From: Siphonobacter sp. SORGH_AS_0500
Lineage (GTDB): Bacteria; Bacteroidota; Bacteroidia; Cytophagales; Spirosomataceae
Length of the DNA: 64,000 bases
Assembly (NCBI RefSeq): GCF_002838835.1
Contig: NZ_NHPP01000006.1
Span: 124,001-188,000 of the forward strand
Reading direction: 5' to 3'
How positions within the stretch are numbered: the stretch's first letter is position 1; each line of letters starts with the position of its first letter. The position numbers and the translations under genes were made by a program. The notes beneath the pieces are model-generated. The model worked only from the letters and a program-made list of their open reading frames with translations, was not told where the DNA came from and did not search any database. Shown piece by piece: positions 52,207-61,447 of the stretch.

Positions 52207-55200
52207 ATGGATTGGACCAATACTTTTAAAGTTTCTTTGTTGAGTGGATTACTTCTGGGGGCGGTTACCGTCCAGGCACAGGTCTATATGCCAACCATGG
52301 AAGAGTTCGGAAAGAACAGAATTCAGCGGGAACGATACGATTGGCAGGTGCTGACCACCTCTAACTTTGAAATTTATTTCCACGGGAATAGTCGCTCGCT
52401 GGCCACTTATACAGCCCAGATGGCCGAGTCAGAATTTGACCGCATTACCGATCTGCTGAGTTATACCCCTTACAGCCGCACCAAGATTTTTCTCTATGAT
52501 TCTCCCGCGGATTTAAAGCAGAGTAATATCGGCGTTTCGCTGAACTCTATTGCTGAAATTCGGGAAGAAAATCTGTCCAAGTCCCGTGTTCAGATTGCCT
52601 TTACGGCCAATCACATGGAATTCCGCAAGCAACTCGCGAAAGAGGTTTCGTCGGTGTTTGTGTACGACATGCTGTACGGTGGAAGCCTGAAGGATGCCCT
52701 TCAAAGCCAATTGCTACTTTCCTTACCCGAATGGTTCATTTCAGGAATCACGGCTTACGTTGCCGAAGGCTGGAGCCGGGATCTGGATGATTACATGCGG
52801 GACGTGGCGTTGAACAAGAAATTTAAAAAACCAACGCAGTTAACGGGCGATGAGGCTACTCGTATAGGGCAGTCCATCTGGAATTTTATTGCCGAACGTT
52901 ACGGACGGGATAATATCTCCAATATCCTCAACCTGACCCGCATCATTCGCACGGAGCAAACCAGTATTTCCAGCACGCTTGGGATTTCCTATGCTCGTTT
53001 TGTGAACGACTGGAAAGATTATTATACCCAGATGGCTACCTCCACCGCAGGTTCTTTTCAGCCTGCCGGAGGTACTAAACTGGCGGGTTATCATTTGTTT
53101 TCTGGTCAGCAAATTGAACAGGTCAAACTTAGTCCTGATCGTCGCATGGTGGTTTATTCCATGATTGATCACGGACGTTATCGGGTATACGTTACAGGTA
53201 CGCAGGGAGGTAAACCCGAAGAGTTACTGGTAGGGGGTGATCGTTTTTTAACGCGAGAATTGCCCATTCATGCCCCCCTCTTAGCCTTTCAGGATAACGG
53301 AACACTGAACATTCTAACTCAACAGGATGATCGCATCCTGTTGTCGCAGTACGTACCCGGTTCTAAAAAAGGGTTACGGCTGAAAGCCCGCCGCTTTGTT
53401 CGGGGCTTTAATCAGATTGCTGGGTTTGATATTTCGCAGGATGGCTCAACGCTGGCCATCAGCGGCGACCGCAAAGGACAAAGCGATTTATTCCTATATA
53501 ACATCAGCCGCAATGGCGTAACTCAACTGACGAACGACTTATATGACGACTTAACGCCGTCATTCGTAGGGCGTTCGAATAGTAAAGTCTTGTTTACTTC
53601 CAATCGGACCACGGATACGCTTTCTACCAAGCCCGTTCCTACGCCTTTACCAACCAGTTTCAATCTGTTTCTGCACGAAGGAAATGCCCGGGCCAATACC
53701 GTACAGCGACTGGCATCCAGAGCGACTCAGCCCTTCTCTACGAATGGTGAAAAAGTATTTTTCCTGAGTGACGAACAGGGCATCCAGAACCTTTACGTAC
53801 TGGATACTACCGCTCAGCAGGTTCGTCCTCTGAGTCAGTTTGCCGAGAGTATTAATGCTTTTGATTATAACCCCAACAGCGGAGCTTTAGCATACGTAAG
53901 CCTTGAAAAAGGGCAGCAGGTATTGAAATTCCTGCCTGGATTATCTTCGTCAGCTATTAACCCCGATGCTTCAACGATGCGTAATATCCGTCTGAATGGC
54001 GGTATAAACAAAGCTCAGGGAGCCGCAGTGGCAGATCCTACGAAAGCTCCCGTGGGGGTAGGAAATGCTTCCAGAATTAAACTAAGACCGGGAGAAGTCG
54101 ATACCGATAACTATCAGTTTGATCTGGAAGGTTTGAAAGTAACCGAACGCCGAACGAATCAGCCTGCTGGCAATGCTCCCCGGGTTATTACCAATTCGAG
54201 AAGTCGCACCACGGTCGTTCGTCGGGATGCCACCCGTCTCAAAGGGCCAACCAATTACAAAGATGTGTTTGTGGTGAACAAGACAGATAACCAGTTTCTG
54301 GTCTTGCCTTATTTAACCACACCCGGCAGCGGTTTTGGCTGGCAAAACACCATTACCATCAATGATATGCTGGAAAACAACATCATCAAAGGTGGTTTGT
54401 TCATTACGCCAACGTTCCGTACCAGCGAAATTTTTGCGGAATATCAGTATCTGGCCCATCGCATTGATTTTAGTGCCCGCTTTGATCGTCGGGCTTTCGC
54501 TGATAACACATTCACCGTCGGAACGGGAATGTTTACAAAATACCGCTATAACCGACTGACGCTTACGGCATCTTATCCCATTAACGAAGCCCTTCGGGTT
54601 TCGGCCTCGCCCATGTTTACGCTGCTGAATCGGGTAGATGGTTCGCAGGGAAGTTCTGGAATACCCAATGCTTCGTCCAGTTTCGTGGGCTTGCAGGGCG
54701 AAGTGGTGTTTGATAACACCCGCACCAATGGCCGAAATTTGCTGGAAGGCTCTCGCGTCAAACTGCGGGCCCAACAGCAGCAGGGAATGCGACTGAGTTC
54801 GGAAAGCTTTTACAAAATCACCCTGGATGCCCGGAATTACACCAAGATCTATCGCGATCTGACTCTGGCAACGCGAATTTCCTTTGGTAACTCTGGCGGA
54901 GCAGCTCCCAAACAAAGCATTCTGGGGGGCGTTGATAACTGGATTCCTTTTGGCAATGTTCGGGAAGTGCGAAATGCGGAAAACCCACTTAGTCCTTATA
55001 CCACCGATTATCGAAATGTATTCTTCACCGATTTCGTAACGCCTCTGCGGGGGTTCCGCATGAACAAGTTATCCGGCGAAAGTTATCTGCTGTTCAATGC
55101 CGAGTTACGTTGGCCCGTGTTCCGTGTGTTAAGTCGAGGCCCGCTTACTTCGACGTTCCTGCAAAACTTCCAGTTAACGGCCTTTACGGATGTGGGAACG

Positions 55201-55443
55201 GCCTGGACCGGAAATGGCCCTTTCAGTCGTCAGAACAGTTTGAATACGGAAATTGTCAGTGCCCCCGGAAGCGTTTGGACGGCAACGGTTAATAACTTCA
55301 AAAATCCGTATCTGATTGGGTATGGTGTGGGTGTTCGGACGTTGTTCCTGGGTTATTACGTCAAAGGTGATTTTGCCTGGGGCGTAGAAGACAAGACGAC
55401 TCAAACCCCAATTTTACATATTTCGTTGGGACACGATTTCTAG
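52207..55443 (+). CDS. Outer-membrane protein with degenerate peptidase-MA, PD40 propeller and beta-barrel domains
   Basis: The 1078-residue protein has a signal peptide (about 1-24, ending VQAQ). Residues about 35-280 resemble a gluzincin MA domain (LSLPEWFISGITAYVAEGWS), but the HExxH site is replaced (KEVSSVFVYD). Residues about 290-620 are PD40/TolB-like propeller blades (DISQDGSTLAISGDRKGQSDL, YDDLTPSFVGRSNSKVLFTS). Residues about 690-1078 form a BamA/Omp85-like barrel ending in a terminal aromatic residue (HISLGHDF). The layout suggests a cell-surface or envelope-assembly protein that combines a peptide-binding propeller with an outer-membrane pore. Confidence 0.82.
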   Translation: MDWTNTFKVSLLSGLLLGAVTVQAQVYMPTMEEFGKNRIQRERYDWQVLTTSNFEIYFHGNSRSLATYTAQMAESEFDRITDLLSYTPYSRTKIFLYDSPADLKQSNIGVSLNSIAEIREENLSKSRVQIAFTANHMEFRKQLAKEVSSVFVYDMLYGGSLKDALQSQLLLSLPEWFISGITAYVAEGWSRDLDDYMRDVALNKKFKKPTQLTGDEATRIGQSIWNFIAERYGRDNISNILNLTRIIRTEQTSISSTLGISYARFVNDWKDYYTQMATSTAGSFQPAGGTKLAGYHLFSGQQIEQVKLSPDRRMVVYSMIDHGRYRVYVTGTQGGKPEELLVGGDRFLTRELPIHAPLLAFQDNGTLNILTQQDDRILLSQYVPGSKKGLRLKARRFVRGFNQIAGFDISQDGSTLAISGDRKGQSDLFLYNISRNGVTQLTNDLYDDLTPSFVGRSNSKVLFTSNRTTDTLSTKPVPTPLPTSFNLFLHEGNARANTVQRLASRATQPFSTNGEKVFFLSDEQGIQNLYVLDTTAQQVRPLSQFAESINAFDYNPNSGALAYVSLEKGQQVLKFLPGLSSSAINPDASTMRNIRLNGGINKAQGAAVADPTKAPVGVGNASRIKLRPGEVDTDNYQFDLEGLKVTERRTNQPAGNAPRVITNSRSRTTVVRRDATRLKGPTNYKDVFVVNKTDNQFLVLPYLTTPGSGFGWQNTITINDMLENNIIKGGLFITPTFRTSEIFAEYQYLAHRIDFSARFDRRAFADNTFTVGTGMFTKYRYNRLTLTASYPINEALRVSASPMFTLLNRVDGSQGSSGIPNASSSFVGLQGEVVFDNTRTNGRNLLEGSRVKLRAQQQQGMRLSSESFYKITLDARNYTKIYRDLTLATRISFGNSGGAAPKQSILGGVDNWIPFGNVREVRNAENPLSPYTTDYRNVFFTDFVTPLRGFRMNKLSGESYLLFNAELRWPVFRVLSRGPLTSTFLQNFQLTAFTDVGTAWTGNGPFSRQNSLNTEIVSAPGSVWTATVNNFKNPYLIGYGVGVRTLFLGYYVKGDFAWGVEDKTTQTPILHISLGHDF

Positions 55444-55463
55444 AAAATGCATCGTGAATTGCG

Positions 55464-55500
55464 ATAACCCGGAAGCTTCAGCTCCCGGGTTATTCTTTTT
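55464..55500 (+). terminator. Terminator of the propeller/barrel gene
   Basis: Stem ATAACCCGG (55464-55472) with CCGGGTTAT (55485-55493), followed by TCTTTTTT. Confidence 0.85.
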
Positions 55501-55565
55501 TAAGAGGTAATGATTCGGGCTACTGGCATACATTTTACGCACTACCAGTGTTTACTAGTACGGCC

Positions 55566-56780
55566 ATGATGCTCACCTTTCCCTGGATTTGTTTATTACT
55601 TGGATTTTTTCTGTTATCGGGAATTTTGTTAACAAAATCTTCCCATCGCTTTGGCGTGCCTAGCCTTCTTCTGTACCTGGCTTTGGGCGTGTTTATCGGG
55701 AATGGCGGTCCTTTCGATTTTGTGTATGATTTCCCGGAGTTTACCCTTTCTTATAGCAACGTCGCCCTGGCTCTGATTCTCTTTATTGGAGGATTAGAAA
55801 CGGATTTTAAGCACATTAAACCGATTCTGGGCCGAGGGTTGGCCCTGTCAACCGTTGGTGTTATGTTGACCGCGGGCCTGATTGCGGTTTTTCTGCATAC
55901 CCTTTTCGGAATTCGATATCTCGAGGGCTTACTCGTAGGTTCGGTCTTGTCTTCAACGGATGCAGCGGCAGTTTTTTCCATTCTGGATTCGAAAGGACTG
56001 CGTTTAAAAGAACACATTTCGGAAACCCTTGAATTAGAATCGGGTACGAATGACCCCATGGCTTTCTTTCTTACTACGGCCTTTACCAGTCTGTTAAGCG
56101 ATTCGGATACCAGCATTGTTTACTGGATTGAAATGTTCTTCAAAGAAATGGCCGTAGGCTTAATCATGGGTGGAATGATTGGCTGGATCGCGAGTGTTAT
56201 GCTCCAGCGAATCCGACTGAATACCCGTGGAATGTACCCCGTATTCATTCTGGCCGTTATCCTGATGGGGGTTGGTGGAATTACGATTCTACATGGGAAC
56301 GTATTACTGGGCATGTACGTAACAGGAATGGTCCTGAGCAGTTACCGCGAAAAATGGCTGGGCCGGAAAGAAACGTATCTCTTTTTTGAAAGTATTTCCT
56401 GGCTCATGGAAATTAGTCTGTTCGTAATTTTGGGTTTGCAGGTTTTTCCAAGAAACATGCTGGATTTTCTGCCCCAGGCTCTGATTATCACTGGATTCCT
56501 GGTCTTAATAGCCCGACCCATAAGTGTGTTTGTAACGCTCACGCCTTTTCGGGCTAGCTTGCAGAAAAAAATCTTCGTTAGTTGGGTAGGCCTTCGCGGA
56601 GCTACGCCCATTGTGTTTAGCCTCATCCCGCTCATCTCCCGCGTCCGGGTAGCGGATGTAATCTTCAACACCGTTTTTGCGGTCGTCATTATCTCAGTGC
56701 TATTGCAGGGAACCACGCTGGGCTGGCTGGCTAATCGGCTGAAACTAAACGAAAGTCAGGCAGATGCTAGCCGATTGTGA
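55566..56780 (+). CDS. CPA1-family Na+(K+)/H+ antiporter
   Basis: From the ATG at 55566 the antiporter has 404 residues and about 12 helices. Typical CPA1 segments are LLLYLALGVFIGNGGPFDF, ALILFIGGLETDFKHIKP, VLSSTDAAAVFSILDSKG and LELESGTNDPMAFFLTTAFT, where the aspartates take part in cation/proton exchange. The cytosolic TrkA_C or cNMP domain of the longer K+/H+ (NhaP2-type) members is absent, and the protein ends shortly after the last helix. A GTG start at 55548 or an ATG at 55569 is also possible. Confidence 0.9.
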   Translation: MMLTFPWICLLLGFFLLSGILLTKSSHRFGVPSLLLYLALGVFIGNGGPFDFVYDFPEFTLSYSNVALALILFIGGLETDFKHIKPILGRGLALSTVGVMLTAGLIAVFLHTLFGIRYLEGLLVGSVLSSTDAAAVFSILDSKGLRLKEHISETLELESGTNDPMAFFLTTAFTSLLSDSDTSIVYWIEMFFKEMAVGLIMGGMIGWIASVMLQRIRLNTRGMYPVFILAVILMGVGGITILHGNVLLGMYVTGMVLSSYREKWLGRKETYLFFESISWLMEISLFVILGLQVFPRNMLDFLPQALIITGFLVLIARPISVFVTLTPFRASLQKKIFVSWVGLRGATPIVFSLIPLISRVRVADVIFNTVFAVVIISVLLQGTTLGWLANRLKLNESQADASRL

Positions 56781-57628
56781 GGCATGCGTCCATTATCGGA
56801 AGGAAATTGCATCGTTAGATTTCCCTGGGTGCAATCAGCGAAGAGGATTCTAAATCTGGCTATTACTTATATAAAATCGTACGCTCTTTAAAAGTTATCT
56901 AAAATTTAGAACCTTAATTCAATCCTTTGCTAGGGCTGACAGGCTTGGGAGAACGGCAGGTGGAACCTGCCTTAGGGTAGGAACGAAATGGAATCTCGCT
57001 CCAGGGATTAATCCTCAACTGACCTCTCGAACGAAGAGAGAGACCTTCTGAAGAATGGGGCGAGGCTGGCTTAGTCAAGTTACCGCATGACCTAATCAGC
57101 TCGAAAAAGAGCATAAGGTTCTTCGCTTTGCTCTGAATGACAGATGCTGATGATCACGTAAGGATGTATGAGATAATTATCGTTACCAACCGTGTCCCCG
57201 GATAAAATCCGGGGGCATTCTTTATTAGTTTTATTAGAGACTTATTTTAGGTAACAATTTAATAATTGAACGTAATGTTAGGGAAATATTTCAGGTCCTT
57301 TGCTTCCCTAATTTCGTGGCTTCATTTTGACCTTCTCCTCTTATTTCTCAATTGAAGTCTATAAAAGGTTATTTCATTACCGTATGAACTTTGCTGCCAG
57401 AGTACTTCGAATGCACTACTAAATCATCTTATTTTCTATTAGAACAATCGCTTCTCCGCAATCCGAGAGGCTAATTCTATGGTCCTTTAAAACCAATTCA
57501 ATCAGGATGGATCGCTCTTTATCGGCTAAAACGAAAAGCATTTGGGCTGTGAGTCTGATTTCGGAGGCAGATCGTCTGATGAATCTGGCTTTAGGTCAAA
57601 ACTCCGGTTAGTAATGGGCGAAGATTGG
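56781..57628. other. 850-base spacer with hairpins, no credible gene
   Basis: Between the antiporter and the EEP gene I see GGCAGGT-GGA-ACCTGCC (56955-56971) and CCCCGGAT/ATCCGGGG (57196-57214), plus repeat-like text around 56930-57150. Open frames here are short. One of 34 codons (57507-57611) has no supporting feature. The region looks like a landing zone of spacer repeats. Confidence 0.5.
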
Positions 57629-57636
57629 TACGTTTG
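57629..57636 (+). promoter_or_regulatory. -7 promoter box for the EEP-family gene
   Basis: TACGTTTG fits TAnnTTTG and lies 64 bases before the start at 57701. Confidence 0.5.
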
Positions 57637-57700
57637 TAGTTCTAAACCCTATGCATTGGCGGCTGATGATCGCAGTTGATGCGTTTTTTGAATGTCTTAT

Positions 57701-58540
57701 ATGAAAAAAGTACTCGTTCTTTTATGGTGGGGAATGACTTGGATTCCCGGTGCTTTCGCACAAAAAACGTCAATGCTGACGGTTGCTTCCTATAACTTGC
57801 GTTATAATACGCCCAATGACGGCGTGAATGCCTGGCCCAATCGGAAAGAAAATGTAAAAGCTCAGGTTCGTTACCATGATTTTGACATTTTCGGAACGCA
57901 GGAAGTCTTAATCGGTCAGTTGAAGGATTTATTGGAAATGAAAGAATACGCCTACTTCGGTGCTGGTCGCGATGATGGAAAGGAAGGCGGCGAGCATTCG
58001 GCTATTTTCTACAAAAAAGATCGTTTTAAAGTACTTGATTCGGGTAATTTCTGGCTAAGCGAAACGCCCGAAGAACCTGGTAAAGGCTGGGACGCTACCT
58101 GTTGTAACCGCATTTGCTCCTGGGTGAAGTTGCAGGATGTACAGTCAAGAAAGCAGTTTTACTTTTTTAATGTACACTTCGATCACGAGGGTGTGGTCGC
58201 TCGTCGGGAATCCGGCAAACTAATGGTGAAGAAGATCAAAGAGATAACGAAAGGAGCTCCCACCTTTCTGACGGGAGATTTTAATTCAACGCCCGACACC
58301 GAGCAAATCAAGGAAATTCAAACCTTATTGAATGACTCACGTAGTATAACAGAAATGGCCCCCTACGGCCCTGAAGGCACGTTCAACGCTTTTAAATTTG
58401 ATGCTCCGCTGAAAACCCGTATCGACTATATTTTCACAAGCAAAGGAATTAAAGTGCTGAAATACGGCGTATTGGTAGATGCGAAAGACCAGAGATATTT
58501 CTCCGATCACCAACCCGTAGTCATTAAAGCAGTTTTATAA
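57701..58540 (+). CDS. Secreted endonuclease/exonuclease/phosphatase family protein
   Basis: From the ATG at 57701 the protein has 279 residues with a signal peptide (MKKVLVLLWWGMTWIPGAFA). EEP-fold motifs follow: ASYNLRYN, DIFGTQEVLIGQ (catalytic Glu), VHFDHEG, LTGDFNSTPDT and the terminal SDHQPV (catalytic His). The family cleaves phosphodiester bonds in nucleic acids, inositol phosphates or sphingomyelin. As a periplasmic or surface protein, a nutrient-scavenging phosphodiesterase role is likely. A nearby ATG at 57692 adds three residues and is possible. Confidence 0.9.
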   Translation: MKKVLVLLWWGMTWIPGAFAQKTSMLTVASYNLRYNTPNDGVNAWPNRKENVKAQVRYHDFDIFGTQEVLIGQLKDLLEMKEYAYFGAGRDDGKEGGEHSAIFYKKDRFKVLDSGNFWLSETPEEPGKGWDATCCNRICSWVKLQDVQSRKQFYFFNVHFDHEGVVARRESGKLMVKKIKEITKGAPTFLTGDFNSTPDTEQIKEIQTLLNDSRSITEMAPYGPEGTFNAFKFDAPLKTRIDYIFTSKGIKVLKYGVLVDAKDQRYFSDHQPVVIKAVL

Positions 58541-58544
58541 AAGG

Positions 58545-58606
58545 AGAGCATAGACTAAAAAAAGCCGCGACTGATTGTCAGTCGTGCTTTTTTAGGTCTA
58601 TGCTCT
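58545..58606. terminator. Long hairpin terminator after the EEP gene
   Basis: The outer stem AGAGCATAGAC (58545-58555) with GTCTATGCTCT (58596-58606) continues through an A/T-rich section to an inner CGACTGA/TCAGTCG hairpin. It starts 5 bases after the EEP stop and should work on both strands. The spacer then carries a GC-rich hairpin (about 58665-58681) of the AGCGG-module type before the glnS stop. Confidence 0.8.
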
Positions 58607-58701
58607 TGTAGTTAGTTATAATCTATGGTTCAGTTGTAAAACATAGACTATCAACTGAAAACTGACCGCCGTTGCGGCGGCCACCCAAAACAATTAACTA
58701 C

Positions 58702-60378
58702 TTATTTCTTCTTCTGATCTTTCGCCCAGGAGTCTTTCAAACCTACGGTGCGGTTGAAAATCAGACGTTCAGACGAAGAATCGGAATCAAGGCAGAAATA
58801 GCCTTTTCTCAGGAACTGATACGTACCCGTTGCTTCTTTCAGACTGGGCTCGGCAAAGGCATGTACAATTTCCAGCGAATTAGGATTCAGGTGATCTTTG
58901 AAATCGCCTTCGGCTTCGCTCAAATCTTCGACCTGGAACAGACGATCGTAGAGACGAACTTCCACAGGAAGGGCCGTTGCTGCGTTCACCCAGTGAATCG
59001 TTCCCTGAACTTTCAGTCCAGAGGTATCCGATCCTGATTTACTTTCGGGGACGTACGTACAATGCAGTTCGGTTACTTTGCCTTCGCTGTCTTTAATTAC
59101 ATCGTTACATTCAATGATGTACGCTCCTTTCAGACGAACGCGATTACCGGGAGCCAGGCGGAAGAATTTCTTCGGCGGGTTTTCCATGAAATCTTCGCGT
59201 TCCACCAGAATTTCGCGGGAGAATGTTACATTCCGGCTGCCTTCTTCGGGTTGTTCCGGGTTGTTCTCAATCGAAAGCTCTTCGGTTTGCCCTTCGGGAT
59301 AGTTGGTAATAACGACCTTGATTGGATCAGGATCGAGTACTACCATGACGCGAGTGGCAATCTTGTTCAGGTGTTCGCGAACACAGAATTCCAGTAAACC
59401 TACGTCAATCAGGTTATCGCGTTTGGCCACGCCGATTCGCTCGCAGAAATCACGAATGGCTTCGGGTGTATAGCCGCGACGACGTACACCTGAAAGCGTT
59501 GGCATTCGGGGATCGTCCCATCCCGCTACGTGCCCTTCTTCCACCAGTTGTTTCAGCTTCCGCTTACTCATCACGGTATAAGTCAGATTCAGGCGGGCAA
59601 ATTCGTACTGATGCGAAGGGAAAATATCCAGCTTATCAATGAACCAGTCGTAGAGCGGACGGTGCGGAATAAATTCCAGTGTACAGATCGAATGCGTGAT
59701 TTTCTCGATTGAGTCGGACTGACCGTGAGCAAAATCATACATGGGATAAATACACCACTGATCGCCCGTGCGATGGTGATGAGCGTGTTTGATTCGATAA
59801 ATAACCGGATCCCGGAAGTGCATGTTGGGCGAAGCCATGTCAATTTTGGCTCTCAATACGCGACTACCGTCGGGATATTTTCCGGCTTTCATGCCTTCAA
59901 ATAATTCCAGGTTTTCTTCTATCGAACGAGTACGGAAGGGGCTATCCTGGCCGGGTTCCGTAGGAGTACCCTTCTGGCTGGCAATGGCTTCAGCCGTCGA
60001 ATCATCTACATAAGCCAGGCCCTGCTGGATCAATTTTTTTGCGAATTCATACAACTGAGCAAAGTAGTCAGAAGCGTATAATTCGGCGGCCCATTCAAAA
60101 CCCAGCCAGCGAACGTCAGCCTTGATCGAGTCCACGTATTCGGTATCTTCCGTAATCGGGTTCGTATCATCAAAGCGTAGGTTGGTCTGTCCACCATATT
60201 TTTGGGCTAAACCAAAATTCAGGCAAATGCTTTTTGCATGGCCCAGGTGCAGATATCCATTCGGCTCGGGTGGAAATCGGGTTAACAGGCGTCCTCCGGT
60301 TTTACCTTCTCGGAGGTCGTTTTCAACAATTTCTTCTAGGAAATTTAAGGACTTAACTTCTTTTGTATCTTCCGTCAT
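58702..60378 (-). CDS. glnS: Glutaminyl-tRNA synthetase
   Basis: The 558-residue class I synthetase has the HIGH-type site [21 protein letters not shown] (about 36-56), SKRKLKQLV after VM as the KMSKS-type loop, and [16 protein letters not shown] at the start of the C-terminal anticodon-binding beta-barrels. It charges tRNA-Gln directly. Length is normal and no YqeY-type appendage is present. The gene is monocistronic and divergent from the universal stress protein. Confidence 0.96.
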   Translation of the reverse strand: MTEDTKEVKSLNFLEEIVENDLREGKTGGRLLTRFPPEPNGYLHLGHAKSICLNFGLAQKYGGQTNLRFDDTNPITEDTEYVDSIKADVRWLGFEWAAELYASDYFAQLYEFAKKLIQQGLAYVDDSTAEAIASQKGTPTEPGQDSPFRTRSIEENLELFEGMKAGKYPDGSRVLRAKIDMASPNMHFRDPVIYRIKHAHHHRTGDQWCIYPMYDFAHGQSDSIEKITHSICTLEFIPHRPLYDWFIDKLDIFPSHQYEFARLNLTYTVMSKRKLKQLVEEGHVAGWDDPRMPTLSGVRRRGYTPEAIRDFCERIGVAKRDNLIDVGLLEFCVREHLNKIATRVMVVLDPDPIKVVITNYPEGQTEELSIENNPEQPEEGSRNVTFSREILVEREDFMENPPKKFFRLAPGNRVRLKGAYIIECNDVIKDSEGKVTELHCTYVPESKSGSDTSGLKVQGTIHWVNAATALPVEVRLYDRLFQVEDLSEAEGDFKDHLNPNSLEIVHAFAEPSLKEATGTYQFLRKGYFCLDSDSSSERLIFNRTVGLKDSWAKDQKKK

Positions 60379-60491
60379 ACGCGGTGCGGCTCGTTAGGAA
60401 AGGCGAAATTAAGCACCTTCCCGAAATTAAATATGAATTACATCATCATATCCTGTGATTTTAGTGAAATGATGATAATTTTTTAATCGTA

Positions 60492-60499
60492 TATCTTTG
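60492..60499 (+). promoter_or_regulatory. -7 promoter box for the universal stress protein gene
   Basis: TATCTTTG fits TAnnTTTG exactly and predicts a leader of about 45 bases. Confidence 0.6.
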
Positions 60500-60549
60500 T
60501 TATACTAACGAAAAAAGTATTCTTTTCGGCCATTAATCTTCAAACTACC

Positions 60550-61395
60550 ATGAAAAATATCCTCGTTGCAACCGATTTTACTGAAAATTCTCGTCCGGCT
60601 TTAGAAACAGCCGTTTATTTGGCCTCCAGACAGTCCGCTACTATACACCTCCTGCATACGTACCTGCCGGTTTATCCCATGACGGAGACCTTAACGGGCC
60701 CGCCGCTAACGGTAGAGTGGGAGGAAACTTACCGAAATTCTGCCCAAGAGCAAATTGATAAATTAACAGAAGAATTAAAAGCCAGAAACGTAATCGTGAC
60801 GGCGTATCTGGAATTAGGACCTTTGACGCCCGTTGTTAAGGAATTTACCGAAGATAAGGGTGTTGATCTGGTCATTATGGGTCGCACGGAGTCCAGCGAA
60901 TCGGGTGGTTGGTTTTCTGACTTGTTTGGCAACTCTTCAACGCAGCTTTTCGATGAAATTGGCGTTCCTTTATTGGTCGTCCCCGGTGAAGTAACGCACT
61001 ATGGGTTCAAAAGAATCGCCTACGCCACCCAGCTTGAATTTGAAGAGACGCAAAGTCTGGCGAAAACCTATCAATGGGCTAATGCCTTGGGAGCGACGGT
61101 TCAACTCATTAACGTACAGTCGGACCACGAACCCAATGTGAACTCGGATGACGAGATGCTGGCGAATATTCAGGCTCAGTTCCCTGAACACCATATTACC
61201 TTGCTTCAGCGTAAAACCAGTTCGATTCAGGAGGGAATTCTGGAACTAGTGAAGGATACCGAAGCTGATTTATTAGTGATGAGTACACATCACCGTAATT
61301 TGTTTACGCAACTGGTAAACCCCAGCAAAACGAAAAAATTACTGCTCCACAGTCCGGTACCGGTGCTCATTTTTCCTTTACCGGATCTTGATTAG
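60550..61395 (+). CDS. Tandem-domain universal stress protein
   Basis: The 281-residue cytoplasmic protein has two Usp domains (about 1-145 and 150-281). The first starts KNILVATDFTENSRPALETAVYLA and contains VDLVIMGRTESS and GNSSTQLFDEIGVPLLVVPG. The second has GFKRIAYATQLEF and a DLLVMSTHHRN segment with SKTKKLLLHSPVPVLIFP. Such proteins are induced by starvation, oxygen or redox stress and often bind ATP; the glycine-rich nucleotide motif (GxxGxxxxG) is only partly kept here, so ATP binding is uncertain. Confidence 0.93.
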   Translation: MKNILVATDFTENSRPALETAVYLASRQSATIHLLHTYLPVYPMTETLTGPPLTVEWEETYRNSAQEQIDKLTEELKARNVIVTAYLELGPLTPVVKEFTEDKGVDLVIMGRTESSESGGWFSDLFGNSSTQLFDEIGVPLLVVPGEVTHYGFKRIAYATQLEFEETQSLAKTYQWANALGATVQLINVQSDHEPNVNSDDEMLANIQAQFPEHHITLLQRKTSSIQEGILELVKDTEADLLVMSTHHRNLFTQLVNPSKTKKLLLHSPVPVLIFPLPDLD

Positions 61396-61408
61396 TAACT
61401 ACATGAGT

Positions 61409-61446
61409 CATAAAAAAACCGGAGATCACTCTCCGGTTTTTTTATG
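61409..61446. terminator. Bidirectional terminator between the universal stress protein and C25 genes
   Basis: A perfect 17-bp stem (61409-61425 with 61430-61446) with a TCAC loop and A7/T7 tracts lies between convergent genes. Confidence 0.95.
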
Positions 61447-61447
61447 A

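Noticed and set aside
54313..54915. 200-codon open frame on the minus strand in the barrel gene
   Set aside because: It is antisense to the barrel region of the 52207 gene and shows no family features.
56930..57150. Possible ncRNA such as SRP RNA, tmRNA or RNase P RNA
   Set aside because: The hairpin GGCAGGT-GGA-ACCTGCC is present, but the diagnostic conserved segments of these RNAs are not seen, and the text looks like a spacer repeat.
57507..57611. 34-codon ORF in the spacer before the EEP gene
   Set aside because: It is too short, has no recognisable domain or hydrophobic segment and lies in a repeat-rich spacer; start and length are compatible with chance.
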